From contig JAFQGT010000019.1 of the NCBI GenBank assembly GCA_017415425.1, forward strand, positions 112,392-176,391: 64,000 nucleotides of DNA. Reading direction: 5' to 3'. A program made the position numbers and the translations under genes. Below, piece after piece: positions 1-8,024 of this stretch. The first letter of the stretch is position 1; the number at the start of each line of letters is the position of its first letter. Source of the stretch: Oscillospiraceae bacterium. GTDB lineage: Bacteria > Bacillota > Clostridia > Oscillospirales > Oscillospiraceae. The notes below the pieces were generated by a model that saw nothing but the letters and a program-made list of their open reading frames with translations, did not search any database and was not told the origin of the DNA.

Positions 1-1065
1 TATTCTGATGGCCCGTTTAATATCAATTCCACCAAGCAACTGGGAGAATTGCTCTTTGACACACTTGGATTGCCTCCAGTGAAGAAAACCAAAACCGGTT
101 ACTCCACCAATGCGGATGTGTTAGAGAAACTGAAAGACAAGCATCCCATTATCCCTGCTATTATGGATTACCGGATGCTGACGAAACTGAAATCCACTTA
201 TGCGGACGGATTGATGAAAGCAATTGATTCCGATGGTCGGATCCGTACGACCTTCCAGAATCTGGTGACCGCAACCGGACGTCTGTCTTCCACAGAACCC
301 AATTTGCAGAACATTCCCGTGCGTACTGATTTGGGTGCTGAAATTCGGAAGATGTTCATTCCGAAGGACGGATATGTTTTGGTAGATGCGGACTATAGTC
401 AGATTGAGCTGCGGGTGCTGGCCCACATTGCAAAGGATGAGGAAATGCTTCGTGCTTTCCGTACCGGAATGGATATTCACACCTCAACAGCGTCTCAGGT
501 ATTTGATGTACCCGCTGATCTGGTGACACCGTTACAAAGACGTCACGCTAAGGCTGTCAATTTTGGCATTGTTTATGGCATTTCGGAATTTTCATTGGCA
601 GAAGATATCGGTGTCAGCCGATACGAAGCAAAGGCATATATTGACAGCTACCTTGCCAATTATCGTGGAGTCAAGGCCTATATGCACCAGATAGTGGAGG
701 ATGCTCGCTCTTGTGGCTATACCCAAACTCTGTATGGCAGACGCCGCTGGATTCCGGAACTGAAAAGCAGTAATTTTAATATCCGACAAGGCGCAGAGCG
801 GATCGCACTGAACACTCCCATACAGGGTACAGCTGCAGATCTGATTAAGTTGGCTATGATCCACGTGGATAAGGCTCTATCTGAAAATTATCCTGAGGCA
901 AAACTTATTTTACAGGTACACGACGAACTGATCGTTGAATGTCCGGAAACGATTGCGTCCCAGGTGGCAGAACTGATCGGTTCTCAAATGGAAAAGGTTG
1001 CCCAGCTGGAGGTTCCACTGCTGGCGGAAGCAAAGTGGGGCAAAAGTTGGTATGAGGCAAAATGA
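1..1065 (+). CDS. polA: DNA polymerase I, C-terminal part (5' end outside window)
   Basis: This is the polymerase domain of DNA polymerase I, which fills gaps and removes RNA primers during replication and repair. The frame is open from base 1, so the gene begins before the window; the visible 354 codons are roughly the last 40% of a family protein. Motif A (DYSQIELR, near base 390), motif B (RRHAKAVNFGIVYG, near 540) and motif C (VHDEL, near 920) are all intact, so the catalytic metal-binding aspartates are present. The stop overlaps the start of rimI (ATGA), which suggests a polA-rimI-tsaD transcription unit. Whether the N-terminal exonuclease domains are active cannot be judged. Confidence 0.97.
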   Translation, partial: YSDGPFNINSTKQLGELLFDTLGLPPVKKTKTGYSTNADVLEKLKDKHPIIPAIMDYRMLTKLKSTYADGLMKAIDSDGRIRTTFQNLVTATGRLSSTEPNLQNIPVRTDLGAEIRKMFIPKDGYVLVDADYSQIELRVLAHIAKDEEMLRAFRTGMDIHTSTASQVFDVPADLVTPLQRRHAKAVNFGIVYGISEFSLAEDIGVSRYEAKAYIDSYLANYRGVKAYMHQIVEDARSCGYTQTLYGRRRWIPELKSSNFNIRQGAERIALNTPIQGTAADLIKLAMIHVDKALSENYPEAKLILQVHDELIVECPETIASQVAELIGSQMEKVAQLEVPLLAEAKWGKSWYEAK

Positions 1066-1502
1066 TGATCATACGAGAAATGACGGCAGGGGATGTGCCT
1101 GCTATTGCGGAACTGGAGCGGATCTGCTTTGGTGACCCGTGGAGCGAGAACAGCATCGCTAAGGAACTAAATAACCGCCTTTCCTACTGGCTGGTTGCGG
1201 AGATAGACAGCCGTATCGCAGGCTATGTGGGAACGCAATCTGTACTGGATATGACAGATATGATGAACATTGCGGTGTCACCGGATTTTCGCAGACAGGG
1301 TGTCGCGGAGGCGCTGATGACGTCCCTTATCAATGAACTGTCCTGTAGAGGTATGATTGGTCTTATGCTGGAGGTGCGGGTCAGCAATACTCCGGCCATC
1401 GGATTATATGAAAAACTTGGATTTACCGTAGCTGGTAGAAGACCGAACTATTATCGCAATCCCCGGGAAGATGCGTTGATTATGAGAAAGGAGTTGACCT
1501 GA
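1062..1502 (+). CDS. rimI: Ribosomal-protein-alanine N-acetyltransferase RimI
   Basis: A 146-residue GNAT-family acetyltransferase. RimI acetylates the N-terminal alanine of ribosomal protein S18 and perhaps other proteins, using acetyl-CoA. The acetyl-CoA binding signature appears as a beta-strand (MNIAVSPDF) followed by RRQGVAEAL near residues 67-85, and the C-terminal half has the typical NTPAIGLYEKLGF motif. The start overlaps the polA stop, and the stop shares a base with the tsaD start. Placement next to tsaD is common in Firmicutes and supports the RimI assignment over a generic GNAT enzyme. Substrate is inferred from family and context only. Confidence 0.9.
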   Translation: MMIIREMTAGDVPAIAELERICFGDPWSENSIAKELNNRLSYWLVAEIDSRIAGYVGTQSVLDMTDMMNIAVSPDFRRQGVAEALMTSLINELSCRGMIGLMLEVRVSNTPAIGLYEKLGFTVAGRRPNYYRNPREDALIMRKELT

Positions 1503-2518
1503 TGAATATATTGGCAGTGGAATCCTCCTGCGATGAAACAGCGGTTGCGATCGTGAAGGATGGCAGGGAAGTGCTTACTGATTGTATTGCATCTCAGGTC
1601 GACCTGCACCGCATATACGGCGGTGTGGTTCCGGAGATCGCCTCCCGGATGCACATTGAAGCGATCTACGGACTTGCTGATCAAGCATTGGAAAAAACGG
1701 GATTATCCCGGGAGGATATTGATGCTGTGGCGGTGACCTATGCGCCGGGACTGATCGGCGCGGTATTGGTAGGTGTGAATTTTGCCAAGTCTGTGGCACT
1801 GGCGCTGGACAAACCGTTGATTCCTGTGCATCATATTCGTGGGCATATCGCAGCCAATTATATAGCATATCCGGACTTGAAGCCTCCTTTCCTGTGCCTG
1901 GTTGTATCCGGCGGTCATACAGTGATCGTAGATGTGCAGGACTACACCAAAATGGAAATTCTGGGCACAACCCTTGATGACGCAGCAGGTGAGTGCTTCG
2001 ATAAGGTTGGTCGCGTATTGGGTATGCCGTATCCCGGGGGTGCAGCTCTGGACAAGGCTGCATCGCAGGGCGATGATACTAAATATCAACTGCCCCGTTC
2101 AAAGCCCGGTCAGAACCCATATGATATGAGCTTTTCGGGTTTGAAAACCGCTGCCATCAATTTGATTCACCACGCCCAGCAGGTGGGTGAGGAATTGGAT
2201 ATTAATAGTCTTTGCGCGTCATTCTGTGGCGCGGTATCTGATACATTGGTACCCCGCGTGGTAATGGCTATGGAACAGACCGGATACAGAAAGTTGGCTG
2301 TGGCCGGCGGCGTTGCTGCTAACTCGCGCATTCGCAGAGATATTCAGGCGGCAGCGGCAAGATTGGGCGCTGAGGTCTATTTGCCACCCTTATCTTTATG
2401 CGGTGATAATGCAGCAATGATAGGTTCGCAGGGATACTTTGAACTTCTGGCAGGAAATACTTCAGATATGACCCTGAATGCCTACGCAACAAAATCAATA
2501 TTAGGTGAAACTTTGTGA
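1502..2518 (+). CDS. tsaD: tRNA N6-adenosine threonylcarbamoyltransferase TsaD
   Basis: This enzyme transfers the threonylcarbamoyl group to A37 of ANN-decoding tRNAs, acting with TsaB and TsaE. The 338-residue protein has the family length and starts with the ASKHA phosphate-binding motif ESSCDETAVAIV. The metal-binding histidines lie in HHIRGHIAAN near residue 110, and the substrate-binding TTLDDAAGECFDKVGR and VAGGVAANSR motifs follow. It is the canonical copy: a second, shorter and more divergent TsaD-like protein is encoded at 60150-61073. The gene ends shortly before a strong terminator and closes the polA-rimI-tsaD unit. Confidence 0.97.
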   Translation: MNILAVESSCDETAVAIVKDGREVLTDCIASQVDLHRIYGGVVPEIASRMHIEAIYGLADQALEKTGLSREDIDAVAVTYAPGLIGAVLVGVNFAKSVALALDKPLIPVHHIRGHIAANYIAYPDLKPPFLCLVVSGGHTVIVDVQDYTKMEILGTTLDDAAGECFDKVGRVLGMPYPGGAALDKAASQGDDTKYQLPRSKPGQNPYDMSFSGLKTAAINLIHHAQQVGEELDINSLCASFCGAVSDTLVPRVVMAMEQTGYRKLAVAGGVAANSRIRRDIQAAAARLGAEVYLPPLSLCGDNAAMIGSQGYFELLAGNTSDMTLNAYATKSILGETL

Positions 2519-2521
2519 TTT

Positions 2522-2549
2522 ATGCAGGGAGCGATACCGCTCCCTGCAT
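2522..2549 (+). terminator. Terminator after tsaD
   Basis: A perfect 12-bp inverted repeat (ATGCAGGGAGCG / CGCTCCCTGCAT) with a four-base loop begins three bases after the tsaD stop. The following tract (CTTTATATAT) is only moderately T-rich, so this may be a leaky intrinsic terminator. Confidence 0.8.
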
Positions 2550-2640
2550 CTTTATATATAGGGTTTACACTGTATAATATTCGTGTGATATTCTTTGGCT
2601 CGGTAAAATATTTTACCATTGGTTATAAAAAGTTTGTTTT

Positions 2641-2670
2641 TTGACAAAAAATTATAAAAAACACCATTAT
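2641..2670 (+). promoter_or_regulatory. Putative sigma-A promoter in gene-free region
   Basis: A perfect -35 hexamer TTGACA (2641-2646) is followed after 18 bases by CATTAT (2665-2670). There is no gene downstream on this strand until well past the convergent aroQ, so the transcript, if made, would be non-coding or very short. Confidence 0.4.
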
Positions 2671-2688
2671 ATTAAGGTGAAAATGAGG

Positions 2689-2715
2689 TTATCCTGTGGA
2701 AAAACCTGTGGATTA
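2689..2715. repeat. DnaA-box-like direct repeats
   Basis: CCTGTGGA occurs at 2693-2700 and 2705-2712, 12 bases apart. TGTGGAAAA and TGTGGATTA each differ at one position from the DnaA-box complement TGTGGATAA. TTATCC directly precedes the first repeat. The surrounding DNA is very AT-rich. No dnaA or dnaN gene is near, so this is not a canonical oriC. Confidence 0.4.
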
Positions 2716-2926
2716 TGTGTATAAGTTATGTATAATTATGAATACAACAGATGTTTAACATAAATCTATTTGGAAAATTTGCGATAATTTTAAGTTATTT
2801 GAGAAAATATATGAAAAATAAGCAAGAAATCCTTCGCAAATTTGATAGCATACCTGTATCGATTAACAATGTCATAAATATTATGAAATTATATTCAATA
2901 TCATAATGCCCCTATGATAACGGAAA

Positions 2927-2954
2927 AAATCGCACTGCAACAGCAGTGCGATTT
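2927..2954 (-). terminator. Terminator of the aromatic amino acid operon
   Basis: A perfect 12-bp stem AAATCGCACTGC / GCAGTGCGATTT with a four-base loop lies immediately after the aroQ stop. Read on the minus strand it is followed by a run of T, so it should end the long aro operon. It could also stop plus-strand transcripts. Confidence 0.85.
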
Positions 2955-2956
2955 GC

Positions 2957-3391
2957 TTATTTTCCGTATTTCTCGTTCAAATATTCCATTGCCTGCCGAT
3001 AGCCGTCAATGCCTTGTCCCTTGATGCAGTGTTCGCAATACATTCCCACATAGGAGATCTGGCGAAAAGACTCCCGTGCGTCTACATCCGAGATGTGAAC
3101 CTCCACTGCCGGGATACATACTGCCTTCAAGGCATCTAAAATTGCAACAGAGGTATGGGTATAAGCGGCAGGATTGATGACAATTCCGTCAATCTTTCCG
3201 TAAGCGGCCTGGATTTGATCTACAATGTCGCCTTCGTGATTGGATTGATAATGCTCGGCCTTTACACCAAGGGTATCAGCAGTTTGGGCGATAAGATCAA
3301 GCAGATTCTGAAATGTCTGATTGCCGTATATTTCCGGCTCTCTTAAGCCAAGCATATTGATGTTGGGGCCGTTGAGGATGAGAATTTTCAT
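2957..3391 (-). CDS. aroQ: Type II 3-dehydroquinate dehydratase
   Basis: Third step of the shikimate pathway: dehydration of 3-dehydroquinate to 3-dehydroshikimate. The 144-residue length fits the dodecameric type II enzyme. The N-terminal motif ILNGPNINMLGLREPEIYG contains the active-site arginine and lid tyrosine. INPAAYTHTSVAI and VEVHISDVDARESFR supply the substrate-binding Asn, His and Arg. Its ATG overlaps the stop of the aroE-aroK fusion and a GGAGGAG ribosome site lies inside the upstream gene, so translation is probably coupled. It is the last gene of the aromatic operon. Confidence 0.97.
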   Translation of the reverse strand: MKILILNGPNINMLGLREPEIYGNQTFQNLLDLIAQTADTLGVKAEHYQSNHEGDIVDQIQAAYGKIDGIVINPAAYTHTSVAILDALKAVCIPAVEVHISDVDARESFRQISYVGMYCEHCIKGQGIDGYRQAMEYLNEKYGK

Positions 3392-4611
3392 AGAAGCTCC
3401 TCCAGATTAAAGATTGCAGACAGAGTTCTGGCCAGGGTGTTATCGTTATTTACAATGAAATCTGCAAATCTTTTGTAGTATGGTTTGCGCTGTGCATACA
3501 TTAAGGCCAAATCCTGGGACTGTGACAGAGGTCGTCCCTCTGTGGGCAGCTGTTCCAGGCTGCGTTGAATCCAGATGATCCTGCCGTTCTGGTGGAGGAT
3601 TGGATAGTTTTCCTCCCGTGTTACACAACCGCCTCCGGTTGCGATCACAAGGCCGGATTGGATACCTAGTTGTGAAAGGACCTCAGTCTCTCTTTTCCGA
3701 AATCCCGCTTCGCCTTCTGCGGCAAAGATTTCGGGAATTTCCATTCCTGCCATTATTTTAATTTCCTCATCTGCATCCCGGAATGTTCTTCCGGTAGCGT
3801 CCGCAAGCATCCTGCCGATGGTGGATTTGCCGCAGCCTGGCATACCAATCAAAATCAGATTTTCCATCTGACAGAGAAGGTTATTGTAGATTTGGCCGAT
3901 TACATTATCGGAAATGATATTGCCTGTAAACCATTCTGCACTTTCTTTTGCCTGGGCTATCAACATCCAAAGACCGTTTATAGCAACAAGGCCACGGCGC
4001 TCTGCATCCATAAGCAGTTGCGTTCTTGCAGGGTTGTAAACCACGTCCAGCACGCCCTTCAGTTGGGGAAACAGTGACAGATCTACGGGGGAGACGCCGG
4101 TATTCGGGTACATACCAACCGGGGTCGTATTGACAATAATGGAGGTATCCGGATGTAGATGCAGCGTTCCGTAGTGATTTTCTCCAGCGCGGGAGATAAC
4201 GATCACATTCGCGCCCAGTTCTTTCAGAACAACCGCGGCCGTTGCAGAGGCTCCGCCGCTGCCAAGCACCAAAACCTTCTTTCCGTCCACCTGTAGTCCG
4301 GATCGGGTGACCATAGACAGAAAACCGAAATAATCGGTATTGTGTCCAATCAGACGGCCGTCTTGCCGGCGCACAATCGTATTAACTGCTCCGATCTTTT
4401 TTGCCCGATCGGTCAGGTCATCCAGATAGGGGATAACTGCTTTTTTATATGGGATTGTCACATTTATGCCGGTAAAATCATCTGCACACAGAAAGTCTGA
4501 CAATTGGTCTGGTTCTTTCTCAAACAGGTGATATTCGTACTCTCCCAGTTGACTATGGATCTGGGGCGAGTAGCTGTGAGCGAGTTTCCGGCCGAGTAAG
4601 CCGCAAATCAT
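3388..4611 (-). CDS. Fused shikimate dehydrogenase-shikimate kinase (AroE-AroK)
   Basis: One 407-residue chain carries two consecutive pathway steps. Residues 1 to about 245 are AroE (NADPH-dependent reduction of dehydroshikimate), with substrate motif HSYSPQIHS near residue 12, the IPYKKAV lysine, and nucleotide loop VLGSGGASATA. From about residue 249 a complete AroK starts: P-loop GMPGCGKS, a DADEEI metal/substrate motif, and IATGGGCV. No frameshift or internal stop separates the halves. The second domain begins with a methionine at about base 3867, so internal initiation cannot be excluded. Neighbouring genes overlap on both sides, so it sits mid-operon. The fusion removes the need for separate aroE and aroK, neither of which appears elsewhere in the window. 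Confidence 0.95.
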   Translation of the reverse strand: MICGLLGRKLAHSYSPQIHSQLGEYEYHLFEKEPDQLSDFLCADDFTGINVTIPYKKAVIPYLDDLTDRAKKIGAVNTIVRRQDGRLIGHNTDYFGFLSMVTRSGLQVDGKKVLVLGSGGASATAAVVLKELGANVIVISRAGENHYGTLHLHPDTSIIVNTTPVGMYPNTGVSPVDLSLFPQLKGVLDVVYNPARTQLLMDAERRGLVAINGLWMLIAQAKESAEWFTGNIISDNVIGQIYNNLLCQMENLILIGMPGCGKSTIGRMLADATGRTFRDADEEIKIMAGMEIPEIFAAEGEAGFRKRETEVLSQLGIQSGLVIATGGGCVTREENYPILHQNGRIIWIQRSLEQLPTEGRPLSQSQDLALMYAQRKPYYKRFADFIVNNDNTLARTLSAIFNLEELL

Positions 4612-5753
4612 TAGACCACCTCAGTATAGCTTCCCAAGTATTTAAAATCGTCACACAGATCGTCCAGCTCACACATTAACTGGACAAACTCGTCGGAGTA
4701 TATGGAGGTTTCCAGATCAAAGTAGAACATAAATTCAAAGTCCCGATCGGGAATGGGTCTGGACTCCAATTTAATCACATTGATGCCCAGTACATACAGT
4801 CGGGCAAGGACTTTATAAAGCGCGCCAGGCTTATGAGAGAGCACCATCATAATGCTGGTCTTGTCCGAACCGGGATAAATCTCAAGATTTTTACTAATGC
4901 AGATAAACCGCGTGCGGTTGTTACCCTTGTCTTGAATGGAATCGCTGAGACTTTTCAGACCATATAATTCCTCGCAGGTATGACTGGAAATGGCTGCAAT
5001 ATCCAATCGTCCGGATTTTGCTACCATACTGGCAGCAACTGCGGTGTTTTCTACAGGAATAACTTTAATACCGGGTAGTGTCTTCAAAAATTCACTGCAC
5101 TGATTGATTGCTTGCTCGTGGGAATAAATCTCGGTGATCTGAGAGAGCTTTGCGCCGGGATTTGCAATCAAATTGTGATCGATCTTCATACGGAAGGACC
5201 GGACGATGGAGAAGTTATGGTGGATCATCAAATCATAGACTTTCTTCACCGAGCCGGCAGTTGAATTTTCAATCGGCAAGATTCCATACTGGCAAAGACC
5301 TTGCTCAATGGCATTGAATACCCCGTCGAAATTCTTGAAATACATAATAAAAGGATTTCGAATCATCCGCTCACAAGCGATTTGAGAATAAGCACCCTCC
5401 ACACCCTGGCAAGCAACCATAGGCGCCTGAGGAAAAAGATTATCGGTACTCTCAATAGATTTAGTAATATCCTTATACAACTGAGTTACCGCGCTGTTGC
5501 GCTTGCTTTGATAGCTGCGGCTCAATTCAAATAGCATCGAATACAAAACCCGTGTATAATTTGCCATATCTGGTCCAGCCTTTTTTGCCACTTCTTGTAG
5601 GATCTCCCGTTCCCGGGCAGGAACGTGAATGGGCATATTATGCGCTTTCTTGTAATCGGCAATTTGTGCCGATGCTTCCATTCGCTTTATAAACAACTTA
5701 ACCAAAGCATTATCGATATCATCAATTTGGTTTCGCAGATCCTTGAGTTCCAT
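4611..5753 (-). CDS. pheA: Chorismate mutase-prephenate dehydratase (P-protein)
   Basis: Bifunctional enzyme converting chorismate to prephenate and on to phenylpyruvate, the precursor of phenylalanine. The first ~90 residues are an AroQ-type chorismate mutase (LRNQIDDIDNALVKLFIKRM). The middle is prephenate dehydratase (GVEGAYSQIACERM, and ENSTAGSVKKVYD). A C-terminal ACT domain (from about residue 299, with ESRPIPDRDFEFMFY) binds phenylalanine in this family, so allosteric feedback inhibition is expected. The frame extends 13 codons further upstream, but ATG 5753 is chosen because AGGAGG precedes it by 7 bases and the protein then begins at the conserved mutase helix. The stop shares one base with the next ATG. 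Confidence 0.95.
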   Translation of the reverse strand: MELKDLRNQIDDIDNALVKLFIKRMEASAQIADYKKAHNMPIHVPAREREILQEVAKKAGPDMANYTRVLYSMLFELSRSYQSKRNSAVTQLYKDITKSIESTDNLFPQAPMVACQGVEGAYSQIACERMIRNPFIMYFKNFDGVFNAIEQGLCQYGILPIENSTAGSVKKVYDLMIHHNFSIVRSFRMKIDHNLIANPGAKLSQITEIYSHEQAINQCSEFLKTLPGIKVIPVENTAVAASMVAKSGRLDIAAISSHTCEELYGLKSLSDSIQDKGNNRTRFICISKNLEIYPGSDKTSIMMVLSHKPGALYKVLARLYVLGINVIKLESRPIPDRDFEFMFYFDLETSIYSDEFVQLMCELDDLCDDFKYLGSYTEVV

Positions 5754-5763
5754 TATAAACCTC

Positions 5764-6846
5764 CTAGAAAATTCCGGCAGACAAACAAGCATCCATCACG
5801 GCAATTGCTGCGGCTGCTTCCACAACGGGAACCGCCCGGGGAACGATACACGGATCGTGACGACCTTGCACGGTAAGAATTGTATTTTCTTTTTCGTCAA
5901 GATTTATCGTGTTTTGTTCCATTGCGATTGAGGCAGTGGGTTTGATCGCAGTTTGGAACACAAGCGGCATACCTGTGGTGATTCCACCGAGAATACCACC
6001 TGCATTGTTGCTAAGTGTCTGAACCTTCCCATCTGTGATTGTATACGGATCATTGTTCTGGCTTCCACGAAGATAGCTTCCACTGAATCCGGAACCGAAG
6101 TCCAGACCTTTTACAGCCGGAATCCCATATACGATCTGCGCGATCCGGCTTTCCATACCGCCAAACATAGGATCACCGATTCCGGCAGGCAGACCAGTGA
6201 TGATACACTCAATAATACCGCCAACACTGTCGCCGGCAGCTTTTGCTTTGGCGATTTCCTCCTGCATTCTCTGACCGGCGGCAGGATTGGTAACCGGGAA
6301 ATCTGTACCGATGGAACAAAAGTCCGGATTGACCCAATCCAGATAGATGGGGTCATCTGCAACGCCTGCAATTACGCTGATATGGGCGCAGATCAGAATT
6401 CCCTTTTGCTCCAGCCATTGCTTGCAAAGACCGCCGGCAATGCACAAAGGAGCGGTGAGACGCCCGGAGAAATGTCCGCCGCCTGCTACATCCTGATAAC
6501 CACCGTATTTGACCTGGGCAGGATAATCTGCGTGTCCCGGGCGGGGGCAAACCTTCAAATTGTCGTAATCGATGGAACGGGTATTGTTGTTATGGATCAC
6601 TGCGGCAATGGGAGCGCCGCAAGTGAAATCGTTAAGTATACCGGCAAGAAATTCGGGACGATCTTCTTCTTTACGTGTGGTGGAGTATGCATTTTGACCC
6701 GGAGCACGACGGTTCAAAAACTGCTGTAGCTTTTCGGTATCCACCGATAATCCGGCTGGTATACCGTCCAGAGTCATACCGATAGCCGGCCCGTGAGATT
6801 GGCCAAAAATAGAAAGTTTTAAGTTTTCACCGTATGTACTGCTCAT
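5764..6846 (-). CDS. aroC: Chorismate synthase
   Basis: Converts EPSP to chorismate, the branch point for Phe, Tyr, Trp and folate; it needs reduced FMN. The 360-residue protein starts with the family signature SSTYGENLKLSIFGQSHGPA and has RRAPGQNAYSTTRKE, RPGHADYPAQVKYG and GGGHFSGRLTAP, which hold the conserved histidines and arginines. GGAGG lies 7 bases before the start. It overlaps the end of aroA by about 20 bases. No separate flavin reductase is seen in the operon, so FMN reduction must be supplied elsewhere. Confidence 0.97.
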   Translation of the reverse strand: MSSTYGENLKLSIFGQSHGPAIGMTLDGIPAGLSVDTEKLQQFLNRRAPGQNAYSTTRKEEDRPEFLAGILNDFTCGAPIAAVIHNNNTRSIDYDNLKVCPRPGHADYPAQVKYGGYQDVAGGGHFSGRLTAPLCIAGGLCKQWLEQKGILICAHISVIAGVADDPIYLDWVNPDFCSIGTDFPVTNPAAGQRMQEEIAKAKAAGDSVGGIIECIITGLPAGIGDPMFGGMESRIAQIVYGIPAVKGLDFGSGFSGSYLRGSQNNDPYTITDGKVQTLSNNAGGILGGITTGMPLVFQTAIKPTASIAMEQNTINLDEKENTILTVQGRHDPCIVPRAVPVVEAAAAIAVMDACLSAGIF

Positions 6847-8023
6847 AATTACCTCCCAATTGTTTGTAGTCCTGCCAGAATTTAGGGTAGGATTTTGCTA
6901 CACATTCTGCGCCCAGGATGGTTACCGGTCCATCTGCGATTGTAGCGCCGATTGCGGCAGCCATAGCAATGCGGTGATCGCCGGCGGCATCGATGGTGCA
7001 GCTGCGGAACTTGCCGGGCGACATCTGTAGTGTGTTTTCTGTGGCTTCAATTTGAATTCCGAAAGCTTCCATCATACGGCTGACAGAATCCACCCGGTCC
7101 GATTCCTTCAGCCGCAAGCGGGAAATGTCCGTAATCAATGCGCCGCTCGTTGCACCGAAAAAAATAGCCAAAATCGGCACAAGGTCCGGAATGTCTCCTG
7201 CAGAGACTGTTTGAAATTCTTCAGATTGCTCAAGCATTGAAACAATTGCACGATCTCCCTGTACGGAGTCAGGATTCAGGTGTGTCACATTCACGCAGCT
7301 ACCCAGTTTATGAGCAACCAGAAAAAACGCTGCGTTGCTCCAGTCGCCCTCTACCCATACCAGACCGGGCGTGTGAAAGGGGCGGCATCCTGTGATGATA
7401 TTATCATCATTGTGGATGCCGAAGACAGACATAACCTGTTTCGTAATGTCGACGTATGGTTTGGATTGTAGCTTTCCTGTAATCGTAATATGGCTTTGTC
7501 CCGGAATCAGAGCGGTAGCCAGCAGCAGGCCGGTGATAAACTGACTGGATACAGAGCCGCTGACGGTATAATCGCCGGGCAGAAGCTGACCGTTGATACA
7601 AATGGTTGCTTCTGTGGGTCTTGAAAGCTTAGCGCCCATTCGCTCCAACTCTTCCCAAAGGGGAGACAGTGGGCGATAGGGAAGTCGGCCGGACATATAT
7701 ATGGTTGCGTTAACACCCAATGCACATACAACCGGAAGCAGAAAACGCAATGTGGATCCGCTTTCTCTGCAGTCAAGTACCGCCTGTTCCGGTAGATTTG
7801 TTACGGGAATTATCCGATAACCGCTGTCAGTGCGGACAATCTCTGCGCCCAGAGCTTGCAGACATCCAACAGTTGCCTCAATGTCCTGGTTGGTGTCTGT
7901 ACATTCCAGTTCAGTGGGACCATCGGAGAACGCAGCACAGATCAACATCCTATGAGCCACGGATTTTGATGAGACCGCACGGACTGTACCGCTTAGTTTT
8001 TTGGGATATATGGTAATATCCAT
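6827..8023 (-). CDS. aroA: 3-phosphoshikimate 1-carboxyvinyltransferase (EPSP synthase)
   Basis: Joins shikimate 3-phosphate and phosphoenolpyruvate to give EPSP. The ~398-residue protein carries KSVAHRMLICAA near the N-terminus, the PEP-binding DCRESGSTLRFLLPV motif, and RLKESDRV with DHRIAMAAA near the C-terminus. A methionine four codons further upstream (8035) lies inside aroB with no room for a ribosome site; ATG 8023 is preferred because it follows the aroB stop after one base (TGATATG), typical of translational coupling. Whether it is glyphosate-tolerant (class II) cannot be stated from sequence reading alone. Confidence 0.96.
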   Translation of the reverse strand: MDITIYPKKLSGTVRAVSSKSVAHRMLICAAFSDGPTELECTDTNQDIEATVGCLQALGAEIVRTDSGYRIIPVTNLPEQAVLDCRESGSTLRFLLPVVCALGVNATIYMSGRLPYRPLSPLWEELERMGAKLSRPTEATICINGQLLPGDYTVSGSVSSQFITGLLLATALIPGQSHITITGKLQSKPYVDITKQVMSVFGIHNDDNIITGCRPFHTPGLVWVEGDWSNAAFFLVAHKLGSCVNVTHLNPDSVQGDRAIVSMLEQSEEFQTVSAGDIPDLVPILAIFFGATSGALITDISRLRLKESDRVDSVSRMMEAFGIQIEATENTLQMSPGKFRSCTIDAAGDHRIAMAAAIGATIADGPVTILGAECVAKSYPKFWQDYKQLGGNYEQYIR

Positions 8024-8024
8024 A

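Larger units (their letters stand above)
2550..2925. other. AT-rich intergenic region without a recognised gene
   Basis: About 375 bases between the tsaD terminator and the aroQ terminator with no credible protein gene on either strand. It is much richer in A+T than its surroundings. It holds a plausible sigma-A promoter on the plus strand (2641-2670) and two direct CCTGTGGA repeats resembling DnaA boxes. A 13-codon frame at 2683-2724 follows AAGGTG, but nothing supports its being real. A small untranslated RNA running from the promoter towards the hairpin at 2927-2954 is possible but unproven. Confidence 0.6.

Noticed and set aside
2683-2724. 13-codon frame with CGKTCGLC behind AAGGTG
   Set aside because: Too short to support and followed by no gene that it could regulate; the codons coincide with the DnaA-box-like repeats.
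2689-2760. Replication origin
   Set aside because: Only two imperfect DnaA-box-like sites and no dnaA, dnaN, rpmH or recF nearby; a true oriC would be expected beside such genes in Firmicutes.
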